A DNA stretch of 64,000 nt from Hafnia alvei (GCF_034424155.1 NZ_CP139992.1:2868012-2932011), one strand, 5' to 3'; positions 18,503 to 27,904 are shown, numbered from the stretch's first letter. Made by a program: numbers and translations. The notes: generated by a model from the letters alone, not told the origin.

Positions 18503-19482
18503 GGCTTGCTCTGGCCGAGCTGCTGGGCGGTATCCTGCAACGTTTCAATCATCGTATCCAAGACTTCTGCGCGCTGAAAACCGGTTAAACAACGTTGGCG
18601 AAACTCTTGCTCGTCGTCTCCCGCCATTGCAGCAATGAAGGCCTGTGGCAAAACCAGCGCGTCTTTGATCAAATCAGCAATATCGAAAACTAAGCCGCCG
18701 CGCCGCGTTTTACCATGCAGCACCGCGAGACCATGCGGTAAGCCCGTAACCCAAGCTGCCACCGCCGCCAGACCATAGGCCAAATAGTTGCCATGATCGA
18801 GAAAGCGGTTTGCCATATCAGTGCCGCCGCCGCGTTTGGCGCGGGTAAACTCACCGTATTGGGTTGAATCCGAGGCAAGCTTATACAAGGCCTTCGTCAT
18901 TACCGCCTCTTGCACCATCAAATCGGTATGATTGGCGCACTTCTCCAAATTTTGCTCATAGCGTTGCAGCAAAGCCTGCAAGCGTGATTCATCTACTCTG
19001 AAGCGCTCCTCACGTTGCATTAACGAACCTAACCAATGACGACGAATTTGCTCGGTCCGCACGCGCTGAAAACGCACCGCAGCGGCTAAACGTTTATCGT
19101 CATCAAACCAAAAGCTCACCCAGTTTTGCAGGTACTCAGTGGGACGATACTCGCTTTGCGGAGCTAACCACGAGACATCTACCTCAACCTCATTTGCCGC
19201 AAATAAGGGCGTTCCCCCTCCGCCGCAAAAACCGACCAATACGCCTGCACGGGCAAACTCTCGCATTGCGGCCTGAGTGACCGAGGTTCCGGTGCCCAAC
19301 ATAACCACGGTGGTATTCGCGATGGGAATATTCCAATACAGTGATTCGCGCCCTTCATCCGTCACATATTCCACTCGACCGCCGTTAACTAATACTCGGC
19401 AATATTGGAGGTAATAAATATTTGAGCGTTTTGAATGCAGAATAGTTTTCAGATCAGAGGGAGAGAAATCATTGCTGTTCAC
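18499..19482 (-). CDS. cas1: CRISPR integrase Cas1 (subtype I-F)
   Basis: Integrates new spacers at the leader end of the array together with Cas2-3. It has 327 residues from GTG 19482, chosen because Cas1f proteins begin N-x-NDFSPSDLKTILHSKRSNIYYL and GGAA lies just upstream; a longer reading adds an unrelated Cys/Trp-rich stretch. Probable metal ligands are the Glu in MVQEAVMTKAL, the His in LPHGLAVLHG and the Asp in LVFDIADLIKD. It is the first gene of the cas operon, adjacent to the array. Confidence 0.95.
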   Translation of the reverse strand: MNSNDFSPSDLKTILHSKRSNIYYLQYCRVLVNGGRVEYVTDEGRESLYWNIPIANTTVVMLGTGTSVTQAAMREFARAGVLVGFCGGGGTPLFAANEVEVDVSWLAPQSEYRPTEYLQNWVSFWFDDDKRLAAAVRFQRVRTEQIRRHWLGSLMQREERFRVDESRLQALLQRYEQNLEKCANHTDLMVQEAVMTKALYKLASDSTQYGEFTRAKRGGGTDMANRFLDHGNYLAYGLAAVAAWVTGLPHGLAVLHGKTRRGGLVFDIADLIKDALVLPQAFIAAMAGDDEQEFRQRCLTGFQRAEVLDTMIETLQDTAQQLGQSKP

Positions 19483-19650
19483 ATCGTTATTCCATCGTTG
19501 GAGACAATGCAAAAATACCACCCAACACATTAGGGAAATTTAACTTAAATCACACTTAGCGATGCAGTAATTCTTAATTTTGGAATATAACCAGCTTAAC
19601 GGCTTAAGGTTGATACATAGCCAATAAAATTAAACACAAACCATGGTGAG
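19483..19650 (-). promoter_or_regulatory. AT-rich region between the cas operon and the trailer end of the CRISPR array
   Basis: Must hold the cas operon promoter, since cas1 is the first gene and the adjacent array is transcribed toward it. I see AT-rich DNA and a one-sided CRP-like half site (TGTGATTTAAGTTAAA on the minus strand, about 19539-19554) but no promoter boxes I would defend. Confidence 0.4.
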
Positions 19651-21541
19651 TTTGTAGGCTGCCTGTACGGCAGTGAACGATTCCTCCTGATATGATCCGT
19701 TGCGTGTAGTTTTCTAAGCTGCCTGTACGGCAGTGAACCCAAATCTCATTCTCGCTAAATCTCAAATGCTTTTCTAAGCTGCCTGTACGGCAGTGAACCT
19801 ATGAATTACCAAGCGGTGCCCCAGTGTATCTTTCTAAGCTGCCTGTACGGCAGTGAACCGTCATCGGATCGCAGCAAAGTCTTTGTTGAATTTCTAAGCT
19901 GCCTGTACGGCAGTGAACTAGGGATAGCCGGTGGCTGAGTAGGTTTGACATTTCTAAGCTGCCTGTACGGCAGTTAACACCAACCGCACTCACACATCCT
20001 CTAGATTGGCATTTCTAAGCTGCCTGTACGGCAGTGAACGTAAAAGACAATCGCGGCGTTGAACAGTTTGCTTTCTAAGCTGCCTGTACGGCAGTGAACG
20101 TGAGCCCCCAAATCGTTAACGTGCCTTCGTTTTTCTAAGCTGCCTGTACGGCAGTGAACGCTTTAACTAACACTGATGTCATGTGCGCTTTTTTCTAAGC
20201 TGCCTGTACGGCAGTGAACATAGTGAAAAAGAAAAAAGGCTCTATCCGATGTTTCTAAGCTGCCTGTACGGCAGTGAACCCATCAGTACATTAGGTGGAG
20301 CGGCAGCGATTTTTCTAAGCTGCCTGTACGGCAGTGAACAAGTAACGCTGGAGCCATCCCCGCTAACCGTATTTCTAAGCTGCCTGTACGGCAGTGAATT
20401 TAGGATATTAGATTTTATTGCAGGCATTCTATTTCTAAGCTGCCTGTACGGCAGTGAACCGTGTAGCACCGTCCAATCCAACCATTGGTGATTTCTAAGC
20501 TGCCTGTACGGCAGTGAACTTTGCCGTAAATGCTGCCGCAGTTGTATTTGTTTTCTAAGCTGCCTGTACGGCAGTGAACTGAAGGCTACTCAGAAATTCC
20601 TAATGGATTCATTTCTAAGCTGCCTGTACGGCAGTGAACAGTTATGTAAGCTTCGCAAAGCTGCGCCGGATTTTCTAAGCTGCCTGTACGGCAGTGAACC
20701 AATTTATGGCAAAGATTTTCTTTTCCCTGACTTTCTAAGCTGCCTGTACGGCAGTGAACCGTTCGTCTGTCATCTGTAGTCCTTGTTGCGATTTCTAAGC
20801 TGCCTGTACGGCAGTGAACATTAGATAAATTCAGCGGAGGCGAATTCTGCGTTTCTAAGCTGCCTGTACGGCAGTGAACGCGTTGCAGAGTTTAAAAAAT
20901 ATATTATTGCATTTCTAAGCTGCCTGTACGGCAGTGAACTTAGTCGGCAGTACCGATTACCTTCTAACGCACTTTCTAAGCTGCCTGTACGGCAGTGAAC
21001 ACAGAAAGAATCACCCGATTACTAGTAATGAATTTCTAAGCTGCCTGTACGGCAGTGAACTTAAATGGAACATATTATTATTGCTTTTTTAGCTTTCTAA
21101 GCTGCCTGTACGGCAGTGAACAAAAAAACCCGCACGCGGCGGGCTCTTGAATGTTTCTAAGCTGCCTGTACGGCAGTGAACTGATGCCTAACTCTACATA
21201 CGACGTGCCTAATTTTCTAAGCTGCCTGTACGGCAGTGAACTCATTGATGGCCGACGGTTCAGCGCTTACGCATTTCTAAGCTGCCTGTACGGCAGTGAA
21301 CTCGGTTTCAATGTTTTGAAAATACATCATCCCTTTCTAAGCTGCCTGTACGGCAGTGAACAATGGGTAGCTTGTCGATTGCCGTTGCAAGGCTTTCTAA
21401 GCTGCCTGTACGGCAGTGAACTGTCAAAGTGCCTAATGATAGCCGTACATCGGTTTCTAAGCTGCCTGTACGGCAGTGAACAGGGGGAATCTAAAACGCT
21501 GGTTGTGTATTCTTTTCTAAGCTGCCTGTACGGCAGTGAAC
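19651..21541 (-). CRISPR. Type I-F CRISPR array, 32 repeats and 31 spacers
   Basis: A 28-bp repeat (TTTCTAAGCTGCC then TGTACGGCAGTGAAC on the plus strand) recurs with a 60- or 61-bp period. I count 32 copies from 19651 to 21514. Twenty-eight spacers are 32 bp and three are 33 bp (ending at 20011, 20972 and 21093). The transcribed strand is minus, because that gives the I-F orientation starting GTTCACTGCC and ending in the TTAGAAA handle. The leftmost copy (19651-19678) has two changes (TTTGTAGG), marking the trailer end. Internal variants: the copy at 19951 reads CAGTTAAC and the copy at 20372 ends in T. The stem CTGCC/GGCAG is intact in every copy. No spacer is obviously repeated. Confidence 0.99.
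21122..21153 (-). terminator. CRISPR spacer resembling an intrinsic terminator
   Basis: On the minus (transcribed) strand this spacer reads GAGCCCGCCGCGTGCGGG followed by seven T. CCCGC and GCGGG form a GC stem with a 5-base loop, extended by A-T and G-T pairs, directly before the T run. It is the seventh spacer from the leader end. In form it is a rho-independent terminator, presumably captured from a phage or plasmid. Confidence 0.65.
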
Positions 21542-21680
21542 TGTAGGATATTCGCAGAAAGCGTCGATTAATCAGATCGGTAGCTCATTTTGGGGAATTT
21601 AACCCTTTTTTCTTACGGTTCATTGGAGGAGTGAAAAATCAATGAGTTATCGTGAGGGCAGAAAAAAGGGTTGAAAGAAC
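21542..21680 (-). promoter_or_regulatory. CRISPR leader, also the moaE 3' flank
   Basis: Lies at the end of the array where repeats are unmutated, between moaE and the first repeat, so it should hold the leader and its promoter. It contains a 13-bp inverted repeat, AACCCTTTTTTCT (21601-21613) and AGAAAAAAGGGTT (21660-21672), with a 46-base loop. No compact terminator with a T tract lies between the moaE stop and the array. Confidence 0.65.
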
Positions 21681-22136
21681 TTACCAGCGTTTTGCCGCTT
21701 GTTGGTCACTGTCGCGGGCGTCGACCCAGCGGTCGCCCTGCTCGGTGGCTTCTCGTTTCCAGAACGGCGCGCGGGTTTTGAGGTAGTCCATAATGAACTC
21801 GGCGGCATCAAAGGCCATGCTGCGATGTGCGCTGGTCACGCCAACGAATACAATTTCATCGCCGGGATACATGGCGCCAATGCGGTGGATCAGCGAAATA
21901 CGCTGTAGAGGCCAGCGCGAACGGGCTTCTGCCACAATTTCATTTAACGCTTTTTCTGTCATCCCAGGATAGTGCTCTAAGGTCAATGCGCTGACGTTAT
22001 CGCCAAGATTATGGTTGCGCACCTTGCCAGTGAAAGTCACCACTGCGCCATCGTCTTCGCACTGCGATAGCCATTGGTATTCGTCACCGACGCTAAAATT
22101 GTCGAGACCTACGCGAATACGGGTATTTTCCATCAT
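21681..22136 (-). CDS. moaE: Molybdopterin synthase catalytic subunit
   Basis: Large subunit of molybdopterin synthase, which inserts two sulfurs from MoaD thiocarboxylate into cyclic pyranopterin monophosphate. It has 151 residues, the normal size. The motifs GDNVSALTLEHYPGMTEKAL, IHRIGAMYPGDEIVFVGVTSAHR and the Lys-rich YLKTRAPFWKRE active-site region are present. The start overlaps the moaD stop (TAATG). It is the last gene of the moa operon, followed by the CRISPR leader. Confidence 0.97.
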   Translation of the reverse strand: MMENTRIRVGLDNFSVGDEYQWLSQCEDDGAVVTFTGKVRNHNLGDNVSALTLEHYPGMTEKALNEIVAEARSRWPLQRISLIHRIGAMYPGDEIVFVGVTSAHRSMAFDAAEFIMDYLKTRAPFWKREATEQGDRWVDARDSDQQAAKRW

Positions 22137-22378
22137 TAACCCCCAGTAACCGGTGGGAAGAAGGCCACTTCATCACCCACTTGCAGAGGATGCGTGAACT
22201 CCACCAGCGTTTGGTTTACCGCAGCAAGCAATTTGCCCGTCTCCAACGCCAGAGCCCATTTGTCGCCACGCTCGGCCAGCGCAGCGCGCAGCGCTTCAAC
22301 CGTCGGATAGAGTTCACATTGAAGCTCATCGGTTTCAATCAGCTCACGTACCTGAGCAAAAAATAGAACTTTAATCAT
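22136..22378 (-). CDS. moaD: Molybdopterin synthase sulfur carrier subunit
   Basis: Ubiquitin-like sulfur carrier of 80 residues. It ends in PPVTGG; the terminal Gly-Gly is the site of adenylation and thiocarboxylation. The beta-grasp start [12 protein letters not shown] is typical. It overlaps moaC by 4 bases (ATGA) and moaE by one. Confidence 0.97.
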   Translation of the reverse strand: MIKVLFFAQVRELIETDELQCELYPTVEALRAALAERGDKWALALETGKLLAAVNQTLVEFTHPLQVGDEVAFFPPVTGG

Positions 22379-22857
22379 GATGCATCCGCCTTAAAATCAC
22401 CGGATTTGCCGCCGCTTTTCGCCAGCAGACGAACCGGGCCGATAACCATATCTTTTTGCACCGCTTTGCACATGTCATAGATGGTCAACGCCGCCACCGA
22501 CGCGGCGGTTAATGCTTCCATCTCCACGCCGGTTTTACCGGTTAAACGACAGCAGGACTCAATACGCACACGGCTGGTATCGACTTCAGCGGAAAGCTGA
22601 ACTTCAACTTTGGTCAGCAACAGTGGATGACAAAGCGGGATCAGCTCCCACGTACGTTTTGCCGCCTGAATACCTGCAATACGCGCGGTTGCAAAGACAT
22701 CACCCTTATGGTGTTTGCCTTCAACAATCATCGCCAGCGTTTCGGGCTTCATTTCAACATAAGCTTCAGCGCGCGCTTCACGCACGGTTTCTGCTTTGGC
22801 AGAAACATCGACCATGTGGGCTTCACCGGCCGCATTGATATGGGTAAGTTGGCTCAT
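22375..22857 (-). CDS. moaC: Cyclic pyranopterin monophosphate synthase
   Basis: Converts the MoaA product to cyclic pyranopterin monophosphate. It has 160 residues. Signature segments [20 protein letters not shown] and [25 protein letters not shown] (with the catalytic Asp and Lys) are intact. It follows moaA with a 36-bp gap; no moaB is present in that place. Confidence 0.97.
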   Translation of the reverse strand: MSQLTHINAAGEAHMVDVSAKAETVREARAEAYVEMKPETLAMIVEGKHHKGDVFATARIAGIQAAKRTWELIPLCHPLLLTKVEVQLSAEVDTSRVRIESCCRLTGKTGVEMEALTAASVAALTIYDMCKAVQKDMVIGPVRLLAKSGGKSGDFKADAS

Positions 22858-22893
22858 AATTTTCTTTTAGATTAATAACGAGTTAAGGCAACG

Positions 22894-23880
22894 TTAGCCG
22901 CCGATGAAGGAAAGGTTCTGCGTATGCCCGATGTTGCCATCATGCAAGAAATGCGTTTGCTTTTTATGCCGCAAACCGCCTTGGATACGCATTTTCAGCT
23001 CATCAAGATGTTCATCGCCCGCCAATAGATCGCGTAACGGAATGCCAGATTCACCGAACAAACACAGGTGCAAATTGCCGATGGCAGACACTCGCAGGCG
23101 GTTACAGCTGGCGCAGAAGTCTTTTTCATAAGGCATGATCAGCCCGACTTCGCCCAGATAATCAGGATGGCTGAAAACCTGTGCAGGGCCATCGCTGCGA
23201 GAGCGTTCTTGGCGTTGCCAGCCAAGGGCCAGCAATTGATCGCGGATGACTTCGCCTGAAACATGATGTTTGCGGAATAAATTGCCGCCGTCTCCGGTTT
23301 CCATCAGCTCAATAAAGCGCATTTGAATCGGGCGGGTTTTAATCCAGTTAAGAAAACCGTTCAGGCTGCGATCGTTAACGTCGCGCATCAGCACGGTGTT
23401 CACTTTCACCTTTTCAAAACCGGCATCAAATGCCGCGTCAATGCCCTGCATCACCTGCTTGAGCTTATCTTCACCGGTGATGGCGTGAAACTGCCGGGCA
23501 TCAAGGCTATCCACGCTCACGTTAACCGCCGTTAGACCGGCAGCGCGCCAATCAGCAATATCACGCGCCATGCGATAGCCGTTAGTGGTGACTGCCAGCG
23601 TTCGAATCGATGGGTTTTCACGTACCGCAGAAATGATGTCGACAAAATCGCGACGCAAGGAGGGCTCACCGCCGGTTAAACGCACCTTCTCGGTGCCCAA
23701 TTCGGCAAATGCACGACTGACGCGGCGGATCTCATCGAGAGATAAGAAGCTTTTGTTGGCATGACCATTCGGTTTGTAGCCGTCTGGCAGGCAGTACGTA
23801 CAGCGAAAATTGCATACGTCTGTGATCGAAAGGCGCAAGTAATAAAACTTACGCTCAAATGCGTCAGTCAGTTGGAGCAT
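22894..23880 (-). CDS. moaA: GTP 3',8-cyclase (radical SAM)
   Basis: First enzyme of molybdenum cofactor synthesis. ATG 23880 is preferred, with AAAGG 8 bases upstream; a GTG three codons earlier overlaps that site. It has 328 residues. The N-terminal radical-SAM motif CNFRCTYC and the C-terminal second cluster in [21 protein letters not shown] are intact, and the protein ends in GG as in E. coli. It is the first gene of the operon, behind a Moco-type leader RNA. Confidence 0.97.
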   Translation of the reverse strand: MLQLTDAFERKFYYLRLSITDVCNFRCTYCLPDGYKPNGHANKSFLSLDEIRRVSRAFAELGTEKVRLTGGEPSLRRDFVDIISAVRENPSIRTLAVTTNGYRMARDIADWRAAGLTAVNVSVDSLDARQFHAITGEDKLKQVMQGIDAAFDAGFEKVKVNTVLMRDVNDRSLNGFLNWIKTRPIQMRFIELMETGDGGNLFRKHHVSGEVIRDQLLALGWQRQERSRSDGPAQVFSHPDYLGEVGLIMPYEKDFCASCNRLRVSAIGNLHLCLFGESGIPLRDLLAGDEHLDELKMRIQGGLRHKKQTHFLHDGNIGHTQNLSFIGG

Positions 23881-23897
23881 TGTTAACACCTTTCCAA

Positions 23898-24024
23898 TTC
23901 GGGAGGCACAGGCATTTCTACCTTGTACCCTGGTGGCTTATAGCCACGGCCCAGACACCGTATCAAGTGGAAAACAGCTGTTTTCGACTAAACTTAGGTA
24001 AAAGGGCTAGGAGTTCAGACGCCA
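23898..24024 (-). ncRNA. Moco (molybdenum cofactor) riboswitch-like leader of moaA
   Basis: The minus strand here shows the features of the Moco RNA motif: CTCCTAGCCC at the 5' end, paired helices such as GTGGCTATAAGCCAC, and the conserved GGTACAAGGTAGAAATGCC, then GTGCCTCCC shortly before the ribosome binding site of moaA. Position directly before moaA agrees with the known E. coli case, where the leader represses translation when cofactor is present. Recognition is from memory of the motif; boundaries are approximate. Confidence 0.8.
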
Positions 24025-24105
24025 TGAGAGCATTAACGCTCACACCACACCTATGAATAATTCATTAAATTCTAGCGTTTATTTTATGGCTTACCAAACA
24101 TATCT

Positions 24106-24129
24106 CGCTGTATAATTTCATATATAACG
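24106..24129 (-). promoter_or_regulatory. ModE-like molybdate-responsive operator
   Basis: CGCTGTATA, six bases, then TATATAACG: one mismatch to the palindromic ModE consensus CGnTATATA-N6-TATATAACG. It lies upstream of the moa leader, and moa is a known ModE target in E. coli. Confidence 0.75.
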
Positions 24130-24182
24130 CTTTTATGTCAGTAACTTAGGTGCAGAATACACTAGTTACGGCCCCACTATAC

Positions 24183-24196
24183 TTGATATAAATCAC
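24183..24196 (-). promoter_or_regulatory. FNR-like box between moaA and yvcK
   Basis: TTGATATAAATCAC matches the FNR consensus TTGAT-N4-ATCAA at nine of ten positions. FNR control of moa is known in E. coli; it could equally act on the divergent yvcK gene. Confidence 0.55.
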
Positions 24197-24275
24197 GCAA
24201 ATAAGTCTGGGTTTCGCCTTTTTCAGTGTGATCCGTTACTTTACTCACAGTTTATTTTCATTTTGTAGGATTTTT

Positions 24276-25184
24276 ATGCGAAACCGCGCTTTAGCCGACC
24301 TCGATAAGGTCGTCGCTTTGGGAGGCGGACACGGTCTTGGCCGCGTCATGTCAGCCTTGTCTCCTCTGGGTTCACGTTTAACCGGCATTGTCACCACCAC
24401 GGATAACGGCGGCTCCACCGGGCGTATTCGCCGCTCGGAAGGCGGTATTGCGTGGGGCGATATGCGTAACTGTTTGAATCAGCTGATCACCGAGCCCAGC
24501 GTGGCCTCTGCCATGTTTGAATATCGTTTTAACGGTAACGGTGAATTAGCGGGGCATAACCTTGGAAATCTGATGTTAAAAGCATTAGATCACCTGAGCG
24601 TGCGTCCGCTGGAAGCGATTAACCTGATCCGCAGTTTGCTCAAGGTTGACGCTTCGCTTATTCCAATGTCAGAACAGCCGGTCGATCTCAACGCCATCGA
24701 TCAAGATGGCCATGTAATTTATGGCGAAGTGAACATCGATCAGCTTAAAGAAATGCCTGCGCAGCTGATGCTTGAACCACAGGTACAGGCAACACGTGAA
24801 GCCGTTGACGCCATCGAAAAAGCCGATCTGATCCTGATTGGCCCTGGCAGTTTCTTAACCAGCCTGATGCCTTTATTGCTATTGGAAGATCTGACGCGTG
24901 CCCTGCGCCGCACCCGCGCGCATATGATTTACATCGGTAATCTAGGAAAAGAGCTGAGCGTTGCGGCGGCAGCCCTAACCCTGCCCGATAAGCTGCGCAT
25001 CATGGAAGAAGCCATCGGCGGGCATGCTATCGACGGCGTTGTCGTGGGACCAAAGGTCAACATCCAAGGAATGGAAAACCGCGTGGTGGTGCAGGAAACG
25101 CTGGAAGCCAGCGATATTCCCTACCGCCACGACCGCGATCTTCTGCGCATGGCTATTGAGAAAGCGTTACAGCAGTTGAGTTAA
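24276..25184 (+). CDS. ybhK: YvcK/YbhK family protein (gluconeogenesis/morphogenesis factor)
   Basis: UPF0052/CofD-like fold protein of 302 residues from ATG 24276 (AGGA upstream); longer readings extend into the intergenic region. The nucleotide-binding N-terminus [17 protein letters not shown] and [13 protein letters not shown], and [11 protein letters not shown], are family hallmarks. Bacillus YvcK binds UDP-GlcNAc and affects cell shape; the enterobacterial role is less clear. Divergent from moaA, as in E. coli. Confidence 0.95.
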   Translation: MRNRALADLDKVVALGGGHGLGRVMSALSPLGSRLTGIVTTTDNGGSTGRIRRSEGGIAWGDMRNCLNQLITEPSVASAMFEYRFNGNGELAGHNLGNLMLKALDHLSVRPLEAINLIRSLLKVDASLIPMSEQPVDLNAIDQDGHVIYGEVNIDQLKEMPAQLMLEPQVQATREAVDAIEKADLILIGPGSFLTSLMPLLLLEDLTRALRRTRAHMIYIGNLGKELSVAAAALTLPDKLRIMEEAIGGHAIDGVVVGPKVNIQGMENRVVVQETLEASDIPYRHDRDLLRMAIEKALQQLS

Positions 25185-25207
25185 CTTGCGATTATCAGTA
25201 ATACATC

Positions 25208-25245
25208 AGCCCTGAGCAGCCCAACGCCCGCTCGGGGCTTTTTTT
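25208..25245 (+). terminator. Rho-independent terminator of ybhK
   Basis: AGCCCTGAGC and GCTCGGGGCT form a 10-bp stem with one G-T pair, followed by seven T. Confidence 0.9.
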
Positions 25246-25273
25246 CACCACAACGCATTGCCTTAATCACGCA

Positions 25274-26467
25274 TCACAGCGTTTCTGTCGGCTTTAACCA
25301 TTCATAATTGCCATAAGGCGATTGCCCTGTGAGCCATCGGCGCAGCATATCCAGCGCTAGCATTGCCGTCATTTCCTGACGAATACGTTGGCTGTGACGC
25401 TGTGAGCTATACACCATCGTTTGGCCGAAAGTATCTTGTGCCGAATGCAGCACTACGCTGATGCAATCGTCTTGCAGTTCGCCTATTGCAATCGTTAAAT
25501 CCACGCCGCTGTGAGTCGCTAAAATACGTGCCCGCGACGCGACCTCTTTCAAGCTGCTGTTACCGCTGTGCTCCGGCAGTTCGCCATTGCCCAAAGGCGC
25601 ATCGGCAGAACGTAACTGCCAACTTAACAATCCGGCGGTAAATTGCTCGCTCAGGGCCAAACGTAGCCCGCGCTCACGCAGAAGAACAGCAACGTCGTGC
25701 GGCAAGCCCGCCGTGCCTTCAAACACACAGTTTTCGCCCGCAACCGCGCGTACATGCTGCCAAGTTTCAACCATCGCTTCGCGCTGGGAAGACGGGCCTG
25801 TCAGTTTTAATTCGATGATTGGCATCGACGAGCGATAGCCCAACGTGGTGTTTGGCGGCAGAGGTAATGAGTCCAGTTGCTGCGCTAAACCGCTTTCGGA
25901 GCGGCCAAACGTCGTCAGTCGTAAACAAAGCGGTGGCTCCGATAGCGTAAAGCGCTGACGCAAACGCGGCAAAATTTGCTGTTCGACCATCACTTTAAAT
26001 TCAGAAGGCACGCCCGGCGTAAAGAAAATCCAGCAACCGTTGAGCTGGATAGCAAAACCGCAGGCGGTGCCGACCGGATTATCAATCATCTCGGCGCTGG
26101 CTGGGATCATCGCCTGCTTGCGATTGCTATCAGACATCGGACGCCCGCGTGAAGCAAAATAAGCTTCCATCTGTGCGATCCACTCAGGATGCTCAACCAG
26201 TCGCTCGCCTAGAGCGTCTGCTGCAGCCTGCGCGCTGAGGTCATCGCTGGTCGGCCCTAAGCCGCCATTCACGATCAGAACGTCAGCATATTGGCTACGC
26301 AACTGTAGAGTGGACACTAAATCTTCCAGTGCATCACCCACGGTGCTGCGCGCACGCATCGGGATCCCCTGCTGAAAGAGATAATCTGCCAGCCATGCGG
26401 AATTCGTATCAATGATTTGGCCGTGCAATACCTCGTCACCCGTACAGAGCATTTCTAGACGTAGCAT
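25274..26467 (-). CDS. yfaY: CinA-like protein YfaY
   Basis: A 397-residue protein from ATG 26467, chosen because GGAGAGG lies upstream and the family starts LRLEMLCTGDEVLHGQIIDTNSAWLA. The N-terminal MoCF/CinA domain has VNGGLGPTSDDLSA and FFTPGVPSEF. The C-terminal CinA domain (about residues 255-390) is degenerate: the usual catalytic nicotinamide-nucleotide amidase motifs are not recognisable, and AESCTGG is replaced by LSEQFTAGLL. This matches what is known of E. coli YfaY, for which amidase activity is not expected. Confidence 0.93.
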   Translation of the reverse strand: MLRLEMLCTGDEVLHGQIIDTNSAWLADYLFQQGIPMRARSTVGDALEDLVSTLQLRSQYADVLIVNGGLGPTSDDLSAQAAADALGERLVEHPEWIAQMEAYFASRGRPMSDSNRKQAMIPASAEMIDNPVGTACGFAIQLNGCWIFFTPGVPSEFKVMVEQQILPRLRQRFTLSEPPLCLRLTTFGRSESGLAQQLDSLPLPPNTTLGYRSSMPIIELKLTGPSSQREAMVETWQHVRAVAGENCVFEGTAGLPHDVAVLLRERGLRLALSEQFTAGLLSWQLRSADAPLGNGELPEHSGNSSLKEVASRARILATHSGVDLTIAIGELQDDCISVVLHSAQDTFGQTMVYSSQRHSQRIRQEMTAMLALDMLRRWLTGQSPYGNYEWLKPTETL

Positions 26468-26566
26468 ACGCCTCTCCTGAAATTTATGACCACCGTAAAG
26501 CCCCACTTTAGAAACTGCGCTATCACAACACAATGCTTTATTGAGATAATTTAGCGCGAAATTATA

Positions 26567-26630
26567 TGTAATTATTTATTTACACTAAATGTAACGCCAG
26601 TTTGACGAAGTGAATATTTTCCCTTAATCT
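26567..26630 (+). promoter_or_regulatory. tyrP promoter with two TyrR boxes
   Basis: TGTAAT-TATTTA-TTTACA (26567-26584) matches the strong TyrR box TGTAAA-N6-TTTACA with one mismatch. A weaker box TGTAAC-N6-TTGACG (26590-26607) overlaps a -35 TTGACG (26602-26607). After 17 bases comes -10 TAATCT (26625-26630). A weak box over the -35 is the arrangement known for E. coli tyrP. Confidence 0.8.
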
Positions 26631-26674
26631 GCGGGTCATAAATAGTAATGGATCGTCTTAATGCAGAGGAAAGC

Positions 26675-27886
26675 GTGAAGAATCGCACTCTTGGCAGTAT
26701 TTTCATCGTTGCGGGCACCACAATCGGAGCGGGAATGTTGGCCATGCCGCTTGCGGCAGCCGGCGTAGGATTCGGCACGACCTTTATTATGCTGGTCAGC
26801 CTGTGGGCATTAATGTGCTACACCGCCCTGCTGCTGGTTGAAGTTTATCAACACGAATCTGCGGATACGGGTTTAGGCACGCTGGCCAAACATTATCTGG
26901 GCCGGTCTGGGCAGTGGTTAGCCGGAGCCAGCATGCTGTTTTTAATGTATGCGTTAACGGCGGCTTATATCAGCGGCGCGGGAGAACTCCTCGCCTCCAG
27001 CCTAAGCCAATGGCTATCCCTTGAGATTAAGCCTAGCGTGGGCGTTTTGCTGTTTACCCTCATCGCTGGCGGCGTTGTCTGCATCGGCACCCACTCGGTT
27101 GATATGTTTAACCGCGTACTGTTTACGGCCAAAATTGTATTGCTGGTCATCATGCTCACGCTCATGATGCCGCATATTCATCAGGCTAACCTTCTCACGA
27201 TGCCATTGGAAAAGGGACTTGCACTCTCTGCGATCCCCGTCATTTTTACCTCGTTTGGCTTCCACGGTAGCGTGCCAAGTATTGTCAGCTACATGAACGG
27301 CAATCTGCGCAAACTGCGCTGGGTATTCATCACCGGTAGCGCCATCCCACTTATCGCTTATATTTTCTGGCAGCTTGCGACGCTGGGTTCGATTAGTTCT
27401 TCGACTTTCGTCGGTATCCTTGCCGCGCAGTCAGGCTTAAATGGTTTGTTACAGGCGGTGCGCGAAGTCGTTGCAACCCCACATGTTGAGCTTGCCGTTC
27501 ATCTGTTTGCGGATTTAGCGCTGGCGACCTCTTTCCTCGGTGTGGCGCTGGGTCTGTTTGATTATTTGGCCGATCTGTTCCAGCGCAGCAACAAAGCTTC
27601 TGGACGTGCGCAAACGGGCTTAATGACGTTTCTGCCCCCGTTAGCTTTTGCCCTGTTCTACCCACAAGGCTTTGTGATGGCGCTGGGCTATGCGGCGGTT
27701 GCATTGGCGGTATTGGCGTTGCTGATCCCATCGATGCTGGTGTGGCAAACGCGTAAGCATCATCCTCAGGCGGGATACCGCGTTATGGGGGGTAAGCCTG
27801 CGCTGGTGTTGGTTTTCCTGTGCGGTCTTTGCGTGATTGCCATTCAGCTATCAATTGCATCTGGGCTATTGCCAGCTGTCGGTTAA
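26675..27886 (+). CDS. tyrP: Tyrosine-specific proton symporter
   Basis: Inner-membrane aromatic amino acid permease of the HAAAP family. GTG 26675 gives 403 residues, equal to E. coli TyrP, with AGAGGA upstream; an ATG 9 codons earlier lacks such support. The sequence begins [33 protein letters not shown] and has 11 hydrophobic segments. [20 protein letters not shown] and [19 protein letters not shown] are typical of this family. Preceded by TyrR boxes. Confidence 0.94.
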   Translation: MKNRTLGSIFIVAGTTIGAGMLAMPLAAAGVGFGTTFIMLVSLWALMCYTALLLVEVYQHESADTGLGTLAKHYLGRSGQWLAGASMLFLMYALTAAYISGAGELLASSLSQWLSLEIKPSVGVLLFTLIAGGVVCIGTHSVDMFNRVLFTAKIVLLVIMLTLMMPHIHQANLLTMPLEKGLALSAIPVIFTSFGFHGSVPSIVSYMNGNLRKLRWVFITGSAIPLIAYIFWQLATLGSISSSTFVGILAAQSGLNGLLQAVREVVATPHVELAVHLFADLALATSFLGVALGLFDYLADLFQRSNKASGRAQTGLMTFLPPLAFALFYPQGFVMALGYAAVALAVLALLIPSMLVWQTRKHHPQAGYRVMGGKPALVLVFLCGLCVIAIQLSIASGLLPAVG

Positions 27887-27904
27887 ATTTGATAGGGTAA
27901 AAAG

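Noticed and set aside
20183-20491. Apparent protein of repeated FLSCLYGSE units (also 21151-21546 and reverse-frame versions at 19799-19993 and 20242-20481)
   Set aside because: These are translations of the CRISPR repeat, whose 60-bp period keeps frame; they are not genes.
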